A DNA stretch of 13,931 nt from an uncultured Lachnospiraceae bacterium. GTDB lineage: Bacteria; Bacillota; Clostridia; Lachnospirales; Lachnospiraceae. Where the stretch lies: the NCBI GenBank assembly GCA_910586355.1, contig CAJUHJ010000032.1, positions 1 to 13,931 on the forward strand, in the 5' to 3' direction. This document shows, in pieces, positions 1 to 6,692 of the stretch; the first letter of the stretch is position 1; every line of letters starts with the position of its first letter. Under the pieces are notes generated by a model. That model was not told where the DNA came from and did no database searches. It was given only the letters and a program-made list of their open reading frames with translations. A program made the position numbers and the translations under genes.

Positions 1-11
1 TGTAACAAAAA

Positions 12-52
12 GAATCCCGTATTTATGTGGGTTCTGGCGTTTCGCAAACGCC
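12..52 (+). promoter_or_regulatory. Two tandem RNA hairpins upstream of apt (leader or upstream terminator)
   Basis: Two hairpins lie almost back to back. The first pairs GAA/CCCGTA (12-14, 16-21) with TGTGGG/TTC (26-34) around a TTTA loop, with one bulged T and two G-U pairs. The second is a perfect 7-bp stem, GGCGTTT (36-42) with AAACGCC (46-52), and a CGC loop. A moderately T-rich stretch follows (53-71), so the second could terminate an upstream gene, or both could belong to the apt 5' leader. The sequence does not match the purine riboswitch core that I know, and no promoter for apt is visible in the window. Confidence 0.45.
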
Positions 53-88
53 TATTTCATATTAATTTTTTGAAAGGAGGTGCAAAAG

Positions 89-613
89 ATGAAGCGGATC
101 GAAGAGTATGTAAGGGACATTCCGGATTTTCCAGAAGAGGGCATTATTTTCAGGGATGTTACGACTGTTTTACAGGATGCAGAAGGACTAAAGCTGGCAA
201 TTGACTCCATGCTTCACTTGTTAGAGGGTGTGGATTTTGACGTCGTCGTGGGAACAGAGTCCAGGGGATTTATTTTTGGCGTACCGATTGCATATGCGCT
301 TGGCAAACCATTTGTTCCCGTACGTAAAAAAGGAAAACTTCCTTGTGAAACAATATCTGCAAAATATGATCTGGAATATGGAAGTGCAGAAATCGAAATG
401 CACAGAGATTCTATTGTCCCAGGACAGAAAGCAGTATTGGTCGACGACTTAATTGCAACAGGCGGTACGATTGAAGCTTGTACACAGCTTATCGAGGAAC
501 TTGGCGGAGAAGTCATAAAAATCATTTTCTTAATGGAACTAGCCGGATTAAAAGGCAGAGACAAACTTTCAAAATATGATATTGCCTCTGTGATTACATA
601 TGAAGGCAAATAA
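89..613 (+). CDS. apt: Adenine phosphoribosyltransferase
   Basis: Cytoplasmic purine-salvage enzyme that converts adenine and PRPP to AMP and pyrophosphate. The 174-residue product has the usual family length. It shows the N-terminal DFPEEGIIFRDVT segment (12-25), the ESRGF strand-loop (57-61), the flexible hood with KKGKLPCETIS (80-90) and the PRPP-binding loop VLVDDLIATGGT (116-127), all in the expected order. The ATG at 89 is chosen because a strong AAAGGAGG ribosome binding site (73-80) lies 8 bases upstream. A GTG at 80 is in frame but overlaps that site and cannot use it. The next gene, a purine permease, starts 19 bases after the stop, so uptake and salvage are probably co-transcribed. 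Identification is secure from the motifs. Confidence 0.96.
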   Translation: MKRIEEYVRDIPDFPEEGIIFRDVTTVLQDAEGLKLAIDSMLHLLEGVDFDVVVGTESRGFIFGVPIAYALGKPFVPVRKKGKLPCETISAKYDLEYGSAEIEMHRDSIVPGQKAVLVDDLIATGGTIEACTQLIEELGGEVIKIIFLMELAGLKGRDKLSKYDIASVITYEGK

Positions 614-632
614 AGAACAGGAGAGAGAAGTA

Positions 633-2000
633 ATGTTAGAAAAAATGTTCAAATTAAGTGAAAACCATACAACAATTAAGACCGAAATCGTAGCGGGAAT
701 TACGACCTTTATGACAATGGCATATATTCTGGCAGTAAACCCTAACTTGCTTAGCAATGAATTTGGTTCCAATATGGATGCTACGGCAGTGCTGATTGCG
801 ACTTGTTTAGCTTCATTTGTTGGTACTCTGGCAATGGCGCTGCTGGCAAATTATCCATTTGCGCTTGCGCCGGGAATGGGATTAAATGCGTATTTTTCAT
901 TTACTGTCTGCGGCGCTATGGGATATTCCTGGCAGGTCGCTTTGATGGCGGTATTTGTGGAAGGCCTGATATTCATTGTATTATCTTTGACAAATGTCAG
1001 AGAGGCAATTTTTGATGCAATTCCGTCGACGTTAAAAAAAGGCGTTAGTGCAGGGATTGGATTGTTTATTGCATTTATCGGGCTTCAGGGTGCGCATATC
1101 GTTGTTGCAAATGATTCTACCTTGGTATCTTATGTAGATTTTGCCGGAAACTGGAATACACAAGGGATATGTGCCGTTTTATCTTTAGTAGGCCTTATGG
1201 TGACGGTGGTATTGTATATCAAAGGCGTAAAGGGTTCTATTTTAATCGGCATTGTAGCGACATGGATACTGGGAATTTTGATGGAACTTATTGGGGTTTA
1301 TACGGTGGATGCCGAAGCTGGATTTTATTCTTTAATTCCTGCCTTTGCCATGACGGATTTTACAGCAATTGGCAATACGTTTGGACAGTGTTTTCAGGCT
1401 GATTTTTCAAATGTTGGAATATTTAACTTTATTGTTGTTTTATTATCTTTCTTGTTTGTTGATATGTTTGACACAATTGGAACATTAATCGGTGTATCAT
1501 CAAAAGCGGGTATGCTGGATAAAGATGAAAAACTTCCGCGAATCAGGCCGGCGCTGCTTGCAGACGCAATTGCTACTTCAGTTGGCGCTGTTTTTGGAAC
1601 TTCTACTACAACTACGTTTGTAGAAAGTTCTGCCGGCGTAGGGGAAGGCGCCAGAACGGGGCTTGCGTCTGTGGTAACTGGATTTTTATTCCTCCTGGCA
1701 ATTTTCTTTGCCCCGATTTTTACAGTAATTCCCGGATTTGCAACTGCTCCGGCATTGATTTTTGTCGGTTTTCTGATGGTTTCTTCTATTTTGCAAGTGG
1801 ATTTTGACGACGTTATGGAAGCTGTTCCAGCATATTTATGTATGCTGGCAATGCCGTTGGTATATAGTATTTCAGAGGGTATCGCAATTGGAGTCATTTC
1901 TTATGTAGTGATTCATTTAGTTTGCGGCAAGTCTAAAAAAATTACACCGTTGATGTATGTTTTAGCGGTATTATTTATCTGTAAATATATCTTCCTGTAA
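633..2000 (+). CDS. NCS2-family (AzgA-like) adenine/guanine/hypoxanthine permease
   Basis: Integral membrane proton symporter for purine bases, of the PbuG/PbuO/AzgA branch of the NCS2 family (COG2252 type). The 455-residue protein is hydrophobic throughout, with about 12-14 predicted membrane segments. Family signatures are clear: an N-terminus typical of the group ending in MTMAYILAVNP (27-37), the PFALAPGMGLNAYFSFTV region (75-92), FVDMFDTIGTLIGVSSKAG (275-293), and FGTSTTTTFVESSAGVGEGA (321-340), which carries the conserved acidic substrate-site residues. The ATG at 633 is preferred because AGGAG (619-623) lies 9 bases upstream. An in-frame ATG at 600 would overlap apt and has no ribosome binding site. 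Position behind apt suggests that the imported base is adenine or a related purine, but exact specificity cannot be read from sequence. A terminator follows. Confidence 0.93.
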   Translation: MLEKMFKLSENHTTIKTEIVAGITTFMTMAYILAVNPNLLSNEFGSNMDATAVLIATCLASFVGTLAMALLANYPFALAPGMGLNAYFSFTVCGAMGYSWQVALMAVFVEGLIFIVLSLTNVREAIFDAIPSTLKKGVSAGIGLFIAFIGLQGAHIVVANDSTLVSYVDFAGNWNTQGICAVLSLVGLMVTVVLYIKGVKGSILIGIVATWILGILMELIGVYTVDAEAGFYSLIPAFAMTDFTAIGNTFGQCFQADFSNVGIFNFIVVLLSFLFVDMFDTIGTLIGVSSKAGMLDKDEKLPRIRPALLADAIATSVGAVFGTSTTTTFVESSAGVGEGARTGLASVVTGFLFLLAIFFAPIFTVIPGFATAPALIFVGFLMVSSILQVDFDDVMEAVPAYLCMLAMPLVYSISEGIAIGVISYVVIHLVCGKSKKITPLMYVLAVLFICKYIFL

Positions 2001-2040
2001 TATGACTGGGAATTAACGTGAATGATGTAAGGATATGTGA

Positions 2041-2079
2041 AAAACAGCAGTTACTTTGTTTAGTGGCTGCTGTTTTTTT
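2041..2079 (+). terminator. Rho-independent terminator of the apt-permease unit
   Basis: Stem AACAGCAGTTACT (2043-2055) pairs with AGTGGCTGCTGTT (2062-2074), giving 13 bp with two G-U pairs and a 6-base loop. Seven Ts follow (2073-2079). It sits 40 bases after the permease stop codon. Confidence 0.92.
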
Positions 2080-2168
2080 CGTTGTATAGTGATAAAATCC
2101 TGAGAAGATTTTTTAGTACGATAATTTCATTTCTGCATATGTTAGTAAAAAAAAGAAAGGTGCAGAAA

Positions 2169-3077
2169 ATGGGAATGGAAAAAATGGGATGGATTTTTCT
2201 GGCGCTGTTTTTGATATTGTTGATTTGGGCAATTTGGCGGCGTGAAATGTGTAAAAGCAAAATCCGTCATATGGGCAGGGAAGAAAAACAGAAACTGCTT
2301 TCGGATTTAACGGCTCCGTTTGGGTTTTTGTATGAACCGGGACAGGATATTTTTGTCAGCCGGCGAAATGCATGGCAGAGAAAAGAAGGATATGAAGCGT
2401 TATTTGATAATCTGTCTCCTAATTTTAATATGATTATGGATGTGTTTCCGGTTTATTTTGACTATCGGGATAAAACATGGCTGATTGAATTTTGGAAGGG
2501 GCAGTATGGGATTAATACCGGAGCGGAGGTGGGTGTGTACCATGCAAACCGCCTGATTCCAAAAAATCAGAGGAAATGGGTTCATTATAATGCGGTTTCC
2601 GATGAAGAAATGCCGTTGATTGGAATTTGCCTGGAAAAGCGGGGGCAAAAATTGTTTACATTGAAAAAATATCACTGGTGGCTGGCAGCATTTCGAATGG
2701 GAATGTTCAGCCAGCCCAAAGAGCTTTTTATGTATGTGACAATTACGTTTTCCGATATTGCAGCAGCAGAAGCGTTTGAACAGGGGCTTAAGGAGGCGGG
2801 ATGCTTACGCTGGCAGTACAGGGTGAGGGGACGCCGTGTAATGGTTACTTTAGATCGCTCGTGCGGCACGCTTTTAAAATCGAATAAATTTGCTGCATTA
2901 CATAGAAGTCTGGTACAGTGCATAAATCGTTTTTACTGCAGATTATACCAGATTGCGACGCATCCTTTTAAGAGGACTGAGGATAGGATGTTGTTTTTAT
3001 ACGAACAGCTTCCATGGTGTTTTCAGCATATGTTAAGGCTGCATTCGTTTGGAAGAAAAGTTCGGGTGAAAAAATGA
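2169..3077 (+). CDS. Membrane-anchored DUF4474 domain protein, function unknown
   Basis: A 302-residue protein with one N-terminal membrane helix (about residues 7-23, MGWIFLALFLILLIWAIW) and a positively charged stretch after it. The core carries the segment FDYRDKTWLIEFWKGQYGI (97-115) followed by NTGAEVGVY (116-124), which I recognise as the hallmark of DUF4474, a family seen mainly in Lachnospiraceae and relatives. The rest, rich in aromatic and basic residues, resembles no enzyme I know. The ATG at 2169 is chosen because AAAGGTG (2156-2162) is correctly spaced. The frame stays open upstream to a TTG at 2082, but there is no ribosome binding site there. The stop overlaps the start of the downstream phosphoesterase (ATGA at 3074-3077), so the two are translationally coupled and probably act together. 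No promoter is convincing between the preceding terminator and this gene. Confidence 0.8.
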   Translation: MGMEKMGWIFLALFLILLIWAIWRREMCKSKIRHMGREEKQKLLSDLTAPFGFLYEPGQDIFVSRRNAWQRKEGYEALFDNLSPNFNMIMDVFPVYFDYRDKTWLIEFWKGQYGINTGAEVGVYHANRLIPKNQRKWVHYNAVSDEEMPLIGICLEKRGQKLFTLKKYHWWLAAFRMGMFSQPKELFMYVTITFSDIAAAEAFEQGLKEAGCLRWQYRVRGRRVMVTLDRSCGTLLKSNKFAALHRSLVQCINRFYCRLYQIATHPFKRTEDRMLFLYEQLPWCFQHMLRLHSFGRKVRVKK

Positions 3078-3868
3078 GTTCTGAACAAAGAATTGAACAG
3101 GCGTTTAAAAATGGAGTGGAACTGCCTCTTTGCAGGTGCAGCAGATACGTTGTGTTTGGAGACTGCCATAGGGGAACCGGGAATATGTCGGATAATTTTC
3201 TGCGGAATCAGCATTTGTATTTTGCAGCGCTGGAGCATTATTACTCCGAGGGTTTTTATTATTTGGAATTAGGAGACGGCGAAGAACTTTGGGAGAATCG
3301 CAGTACGAAGCAGATTCGGGAATGTCATAAAAATGTTTATTGTAAATTTGAGTGTTTTCAGAGAAGAAAAAAATTCTGCAGAATATATGGGAATCATGAT
3401 ATGGAACTTAAGAAAGAACTGCCGGAAAGTATTCTATTAAAAAATCAGGAAGGCGGAAGGGATATTTATATTATTCATGGACATCAGGCAGATTTTTTTA
3501 ATTCGGTCTGCTGGCGTTTTTCCCGTTTTTTGGTACGTTATTTGTGGAAACCTTTGGAATTGTTTGGGGTAAACGACCCAACGAGCGCAGCGCGTAATTA
3601 TAAAAAAGTAGAAAAATATGAAAAAGTCATGCTTCGGGCCGCGGAAGAAAAGAATATCTATTTATTGGCCGGACATTCGCACAGGCCGCATTTGGTTGAA
3701 GATACGTTATATATAAACGCCGGAAGCTGTGTCCATCCATGGGGGATTACAGCGATAGAAATTGAAAATATGCAGATGAATTTGGTAAAATGGTTTATGG
3801 GGACGAAAAAAGACGGCGCTCTTTATGTGCAGCGGGAAGCGCTCAAAGAAGGAATGCCGATTTCATAA
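3074..3868 (+). CDS. Calcineurin-like metallophosphoesterase
   Basis: A 264-residue soluble phosphoesterase with the complete metal-binding motif series of the calcineurin-like fold: GDCHRG (29-34, giving D30 and H32), LGDGEELWE (66-74, giving D68), GNHD (106-109), HGH (135-137) and GHSHRP (200-205). This arrangement suits two-metal hydrolysis of a phosphomonoester or phosphodiester, and the layout resembles the UDP-2,3-diacylglucosamine pyrophosphatase-like subgroup (COG2908 type). A Gram-positive cell does not make lipid A, so the substrate is unknown. The start at 3074 overlaps the stop of the DUF4474 gene as ATGA, with a weak GGGTGA (3064-3069) as ribosome binding site, which fits translational coupling. 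An upstream in-frame ATG (3014) lies deep inside the preceding gene and has no ribosome binding site. Cysteines are numerous (C20, C22, C31, C84, C90, C94, C102). Confidence 0.88.
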   Translation: MSSEQRIEQAFKNGVELPLCRCSRYVVFGDCHRGTGNMSDNFLRNQHLYFAALEHYYSEGFYYLELGDGEELWENRSTKQIRECHKNVYCKFECFQRRKKFCRIYGNHDMELKKELPESILLKNQEGGRDIYIIHGHQADFFNSVCWRFSRFLVRYLWKPLELFGVNDPTSAARNYKKVEKYEKVMLRAAEEKNIYLLAGHSHRPHLVEDTLYINAGSCVHPWGITAIEIENMQMNLVKWFMGTKKDGALYVQREALKEGMPIS

Positions 3869-3876
3869 ACTTTGTC

Positions 3877-3905
3877 TTGTTCCATTCAAAAGAATGTACT
3901 ATAAT
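3877..3905 (+). promoter_or_regulatory. Sigma-A-type promoter pointing toward the minus-strand coat gene
   Basis: TTGTTC (3877-3882), 17-base spacer, TATAAT (3900-3905). The predicted start is near 3912, immediately before the hairpin at 3914-3951. No plus-strand gene begins until recQ at 4522, so a transcript from here would run antisense through the whole coat gene. Confidence 0.5.
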
Positions 3906-3951
3906 AGACAAAATGCCAGATGAAGCGCGTTTTTGGGCGCTTCGTCTGGCA
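3906..3951 (-). terminator. Terminator of the minus-strand coat protein gene
   Basis: Stem TGCCAGATGAAGCGC (3914-3928) pairs with GCGCTTCGTCTGGCA (3937-3951), 15 bp with one G-T mismatch pair and an 8-base loop. Read on the minus strand it is followed by TTTTGTCT, so it fits termination of the gene ending at 3966. On the plus strand no T-run follows, so it should not terminate well in that direction. Confidence 0.75.
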
Positions 3952-3965
3952 GAATGGAATTATAT

Positions 3966-4433
3966 TTAGTTCATAGAATTGGCTTGTTTGTATTTATATA
4001 TCATTTCTGCATGTTCCTGCTCTTGTGTCTGAATGTGGTTTAACAGTCTGCGTACCTCGCTGTTTCCGAATTGGAATACATTTGTGTTATAATCAGAAGA
4101 TACCATTTTTTCATTTCCGATACTGTCAGAGCAAAGAAGCGCGTCATGCTGTTTATCTGTCTGATTGCTTCCCGAATTATATGCTGCTTTTGGCTGATAG
4201 GAGCTTGCTTTGGAAGCGGCAGAATCGGTAGATTTGTAAGAGGGCATTTCTCCGTTCATTAACTGGCCGAGGAAATGATAGTGATCCTGTTCGTCTTTGG
4301 CTATCTGGGTAAATAAATCTTTCAGGCATCCGTCTTTTGCTGTGCTGGCACACAAATTGTAATGCTCCATGCAGACTTTTTCCTGTGTCTGCAGGTCTTT
4401 TAAAATAGTGTTTTCTTTTTCTGATAGAATCAT
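3966..4433 (-). CDS. CotF-like spore coat protein with ferritin-like helices
   Basis: A 155-residue protein made of two helical halves joined by a Ser/Gln/Lys-rich linker (about 65-95). The C-terminal half, with the YNT-VF and LNHIQTQEQEHAEMIY segments (115-146), matches the CotF-type spore coat family of clostridia, whose fold is ferritin-like. Both halves carry a symmetrical set of possible metal ligands: E18 with E48xxH51, and E108 with E138xxH141, exactly 30 residues apart in each case. The start at 4433 is chosen because AAAGGAG (4440-4446 on the complement) is 6 bases upstream. A longer frame reaching 4505 has no ribosome binding site. It is transcribed divergently from recQ and ends at its own terminator. 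The presence of this gene implies a spore former. Expression probably depends on a sporulation sigma factor. Confidence 0.85.
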   Translation of the reverse strand: MILSEKENTILKDLQTQEKVCMEHYNLCASTAKDGCLKDLFTQIAKDEQDHYHFLGQLMNGEMPSYKSTDSAASKASSYQPKAAYNSGSNQTDKQHDALLCSDSIGNEKMVSSDYNTNVFQFGNSEVRRLLNHIQTQEQEHAEMIYKYKQANSMN

Positions 4434-4473
4434 AGAAATCTCCTTTATATTTGATGTTTTTTGGATTCGCAAA

Positions 4474-4504
4474 CAGTATCTGTTGTTTTTATAGGAAATA
4501 TTCA
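4474..4504 (-). promoter_or_regulatory. Possible forespore sigma-G-like promoter for the coat gene
   Basis: Read on the minus strand: TGAATA (4504-4499), an 18-base spacer, then GATACTG (4480-4474). This resembles the Bacillus sigma-G pattern (TGAATA, 17-18 bases, CATACTA) with 5 of 7 matches in the -10 element. It is about 40 bases before the coat gene start. Most coat genes are driven in the mother cell by sigma-E or sigma-K, so this remains tentative. Confidence 0.3.
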
Positions 4505-4521
4505 TACTTCGGAGGGTTATT

Positions 4522-6339
4522 TTGGATAAAAATCAAGTTTTAAAAAAGTACTTTGGATACGATTCTTTCCGTGAAGGGCAGGAAACTTTGATAGATGCTC
4601 TTTTGAATGGACAAGATGTGTTTGGAATTATGCCGACGGGAGCCGGAAAGTCTTTGTGTTATCAAGTGCCGGCGCTTTTAATGGAAGGAATTACGCTTGT
4701 CGTGTCTCCCCTGATTTCGCTAATGAAAGATCAGGTTGGGACATTAAATCAGGCGGGCATTCACGCAGCTTTTTTGAATAGTTCCCTGACGGCGGGACAA
4801 TATCATAAGGCATTGGAATTGGCCAAAACTGGAAGATATAAAATTATATATGTTGCGCCGGAACGGCTTTTATTAGATGAATTTTTGAGTTTTGCTTTAC
4901 AGGTTAAGATTTCCATGGTAACAGTGGATGAGGCGCATTGCGTATCCCAGTGGGGGCAGGACTTTAGGCCGAGCTATTTAAAAATATCAGAATTTATCCG
5001 GCTTTTGCCCGTACGTCCGGTAGTGAGCGCATTTACCGCAACCGCAACAAGCGAAGTCAGAGAAGATATTCTTGCTGCATTGGATTTGCAGCAGCCGGAA
5101 ATGGTTACGACGGGGTTTGACAGAAAGAACTTGTTTTATACAGTGAGTACAAAAAAAGATAAATTTGCGGAGGTTATAAACTACCTGGCCCAACATCCTG
5201 CGGAAAGCGGAATTATATACTGCCTGACCCGCAAGACTGTGGAAGAAGTCTGCGGGAAGCTTCTTTTACGTGGAATACCAGCGACAAGATACCATGCGGG
5301 CCTTTCCGATAAAGAGCGGCAGCAAAATCAAGATGATTTTTTATATGACATTTCTCCTGTCATGGTTGCGACGAATGCTTTTGGAATGGGAATCGACAAA
5401 TCAAACGTCCGGTTTGTGATTCATTATAATATGCCTAAAAATATTGAAAGTTATTACCAGGAAGCAGGCAGAGCTGGGCGTGATGGGGAAGAAGCGACGT
5501 GTATTCTTTTATATGCGCCGCAGGACGTTGCTTTAAATCAGTTTTTGATTGAGCAGGAAGTCGAAAATGAGGCATTAACAGAAGAAGATATGCAGTTTGT
5601 AAAAGAAAGAGACAGGGAGCGTTTAAAACAAATGACATTTTATTGTACGACAAACGAATGTCTCAGGGATTTTGTACTGCGTTATTTTGGAGAGTATACC
5701 AGTAATTATTGCGGAAAATGTTCAAACTGCCTGACAGAATTTGTAGATATTGACGTAACAAAAATAGCGCAGGCAGTCATAGAATGTGTCAAAAGATGCG
5801 GTCAGCGGTTTGGCATGACAGTCATAACAGAAACGCTGCGCGGCAGCCAGTCGGTGAAATTAAAACAGAATCGAATGGTAGAAAATCCTTGTTTTGGAAA
5901 GCTGGCGGATGTGCCTGTTTTCCGTATTCGCCAGGTAATTCAATTTTTATGCCAAAAGCAATATCTTTTCGTAACAGATGATAAATATCCGGTGGTGAAG
6001 CTGACAGAAACATCAAAAGATGTTTTTTTACAGACGCCTGTTATAATGAAAGCAGCTAAAGAGCGTGAACATAAAAAGAAACCCAAAGAAACCGTTGCGC
6101 TTGGAGATATGGATTACAGTCTTTTTGAAAAATTACGGAAATTGCGGATGGAGCTGGCAAAAGCAGAACATATTCCTCCTTATATTGTATTTAGCGATAA
6201 GTCATTAAAAGAGATGGCGGCAAAAAAACCGAAAACAAAAGAAGCATTTTTGGAAATCAATGGAGTAGGTGAAAATAAGTGCCAAAAATATGGAAAACGG
6301 TTTTTAGAGACAATCGCAGAGAAAGAAAAATCCCTGTAA
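4522..6339 (+). CDS. recQ: ATP-dependent DNA helicase RecQ
   Basis: A 605-residue 3'-5' DNA helicase that acts in recombination and replication-fork repair. Visible in order: the aromatic/basic N-terminal motif 0 (FGYDSFREGQ, 11-20), Walker A PTGAGKS (38-44), DEAH (136-139) followed by the aromatic-rich loop with VSQWGQDFRPSY (141-152), motif VI QEAGRAGRDG (313-322), the RecQ zinc-binding cysteines C380, C397, C400 and C403, the winged-helix RQC region (about 410-505), and a C-terminal HRDC domain (about 531-603). Length and domain order are those of full bacterial RecQ. Translation starts at TTG (4522) behind GGAGGG (4511-4516), and no in-frame ATG nearby suits. A hairpin overlaps the stop codon. 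No terminator is evident directly after the gene. Confidence 0.97.
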   Translation: MDKNQVLKKYFGYDSFREGQETLIDALLNGQDVFGIMPTGAGKSLCYQVPALLMEGITLVVSPLISLMKDQVGTLNQAGIHAAFLNSSLTAGQYHKALELAKTGRYKIIYVAPERLLLDEFLSFALQVKISMVTVDEAHCVSQWGQDFRPSYLKISEFIRLLPVRPVVSAFTATATSEVREDILAALDLQQPEMVTTGFDRKNLFYTVSTKKDKFAEVINYLAQHPAESGIIYCLTRKTVEEVCGKLLLRGIPATRYHAGLSDKERQQNQDDFLYDISPVMVATNAFGMGIDKSNVRFVIHYNMPKNIESYYQEAGRAGRDGEEATCILLYAPQDVALNQFLIEQEVENEALTEEDMQFVKERDRERLKQMTFYCTTNECLRDFVLRYFGEYTSNYCGKCSNCLTEFVDIDVTKIAQAVIECVKRCGQRFGMTVITETLRGSQSVKLKQNRMVENPCFGKLADVPVFRIRQVIQFLCQKQYLFVTDDKYPVVKLTETSKDVFLQTPVIMKAAKEREHKKKPKETVALGDMDYSLFEKLRKLRMELAKAEHIPPYIVFSDKSLKEMAAKKPKTKEAFLEINGVGENKCQKYGKRFLETIAEKEKSL

Positions 6340-6359
6340 CCAGATGTCTGGTACAGGGA
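6331..6359 (+). promoter_or_regulatory. Hairpin overlapping the recQ stop codon
   Basis: TCCCTGTA (6331-6338) pairs with TACAGGGA (6352-6359), 8 perfect base pairs. After one bulged A, CCAG (6340-6343) pairs with CTGG (6348-6351) around an ATGT loop. The stop codon (6337-6339) sits in the left arm. The right arm touches the AAAGGAG ribosome binding site (6359-6365) of the small reading frame that follows. No T-run follows, so it is not a standard terminator. It may shape coupling to the small ORF or protect an mRNA end. Confidence 0.5.
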
Positions 6360-6371
6360 AAGGAGAAAAGT

Positions 6372-6473
6372 ATGAAATGCAAATATATGAAAACCCTTTC
6401 GGGATTGCTTTTTGCCGGAGCCGACCAAGCCCCGCAGGACTTTACAACTCCTTTGTTTATAGATACAGTATAA
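6372..6473 (+). CDS. Possible 33-residue peptide, unknown
   Basis: A short reading frame encoding 33 residues, beginning MKCKYMKTLSGLLFAG and ending TPLFIDTV. It has an excellent AAAGGAG ribosome binding site (6359-6365) 6 bases before the ATG, better than that of several real genes nearby. The peptide has a basic N-terminus (K2, K4, K7) and a short hydrophobic stretch LSGLLFAGA (9-17), then a polar segment. This superficially recalls small secreted or leader peptides but is too short for a confident signal or membrane call. I recognise no family. It lies 32 bases after recQ and could be co-translated with it. It could equally be a decayed gene remnant. Confidence 0.4.
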   Translation: MKCKYMKTLSGLLFAGADQAPQDFTTPLFIDTV

Positions 6474-6597
6474 ATGGGAAATGTGTTCTTAGTTTGAATA
6501 AATTTGGAAAATTTTTTTAATATTATAAATAAAATATGAAATTTATGGTAAAGGTTTAAAGAACGTTAATTCAAACATCCTTTTCTGCATACCGCTA
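6474..6597 (+). other. AT-rich intergenic stretch with dispersed inverted repeats
   Basis: The gap between recQ and the phosphofructokinase is 353 bases. Apart from the hairpin, small ORF and promoter annotated separately, it holds this strongly AT-rich stretch. GTTTGAAT (6492-6499) is repeated inverted as ATTCAAAC (6569-6576), and ATAAATTT (6498-6505) as AAATTTAT (6539-6546). These could be operator half-sites, a weak stem or intrinsically bent DNA upstream of the promoter. No gene is visible in it. Confidence 0.35.
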
Positions 6598-6626
6598 TTG
6601 TAGAGAAAAAGAAAATATATTATAAT
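6598..6626 (+). promoter_or_regulatory. Sigma-A promoter for the phosphofructokinase gene
   Basis: TTGTAG (6598-6603), 17-base spacer rich in A, TATAAT (6621-6626). The predicted start near 6633 gives a 60-base leader before the ATG at 6693. The downstream gap to dnaX is short, so this promoter may also feed dnaX-ybaB-recR. Confidence 0.72.
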
Positions 6627-6692
6627 AAAAAACAGGCAAATGTCAAAGGCATATATGAAAAGAAAAATAACAATAGAAAGGACTGCAATATT

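Noticed and set aside
12..72. Purine riboswitch controlling apt and the permease
   Set aside because: The conserved three-way junction core sequences that I know are not present; there are only two simple hairpins.
2..73. Open reading frame entering from the left edge and ending in TGA at 71-73, possibly an upstream gene's end
   Set aside because: The translation matches no family that I know and the same bases form two tandem hairpins, so noncoding is more likely. Sequence to the left would settle it.
80..88. GTG at 80 as the apt start
   Set aside because: It overlaps the AAAGGAGG site, which is ideally spaced for the ATG at 89.
600..632. ATG at 600 as permease start
   Set aside because: No ribosome binding site precedes it, and family proteins begin at MLEK-FKL, matching the ATG at 633.
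1394..1897. 167-codon minus-strand frame opposite the permease
   Set aside because: Low-complexity shadow of a well-identified gene, with no ribosome binding site.
2080..2168. Promoter for the DUF4474 gene, for example TATAGT at 2085-2090 or GATAAT at 2120-2125
   Set aside because: Neither has a -35 at suitable spacing. A promoter must exist or read-through occurs, but I cannot place it.
4466..4495. TTCGCA-18-TATAGG as the recQ promoter
   Set aside because: Only a partial match at both elements, in an AT-rich region where such matches are common.
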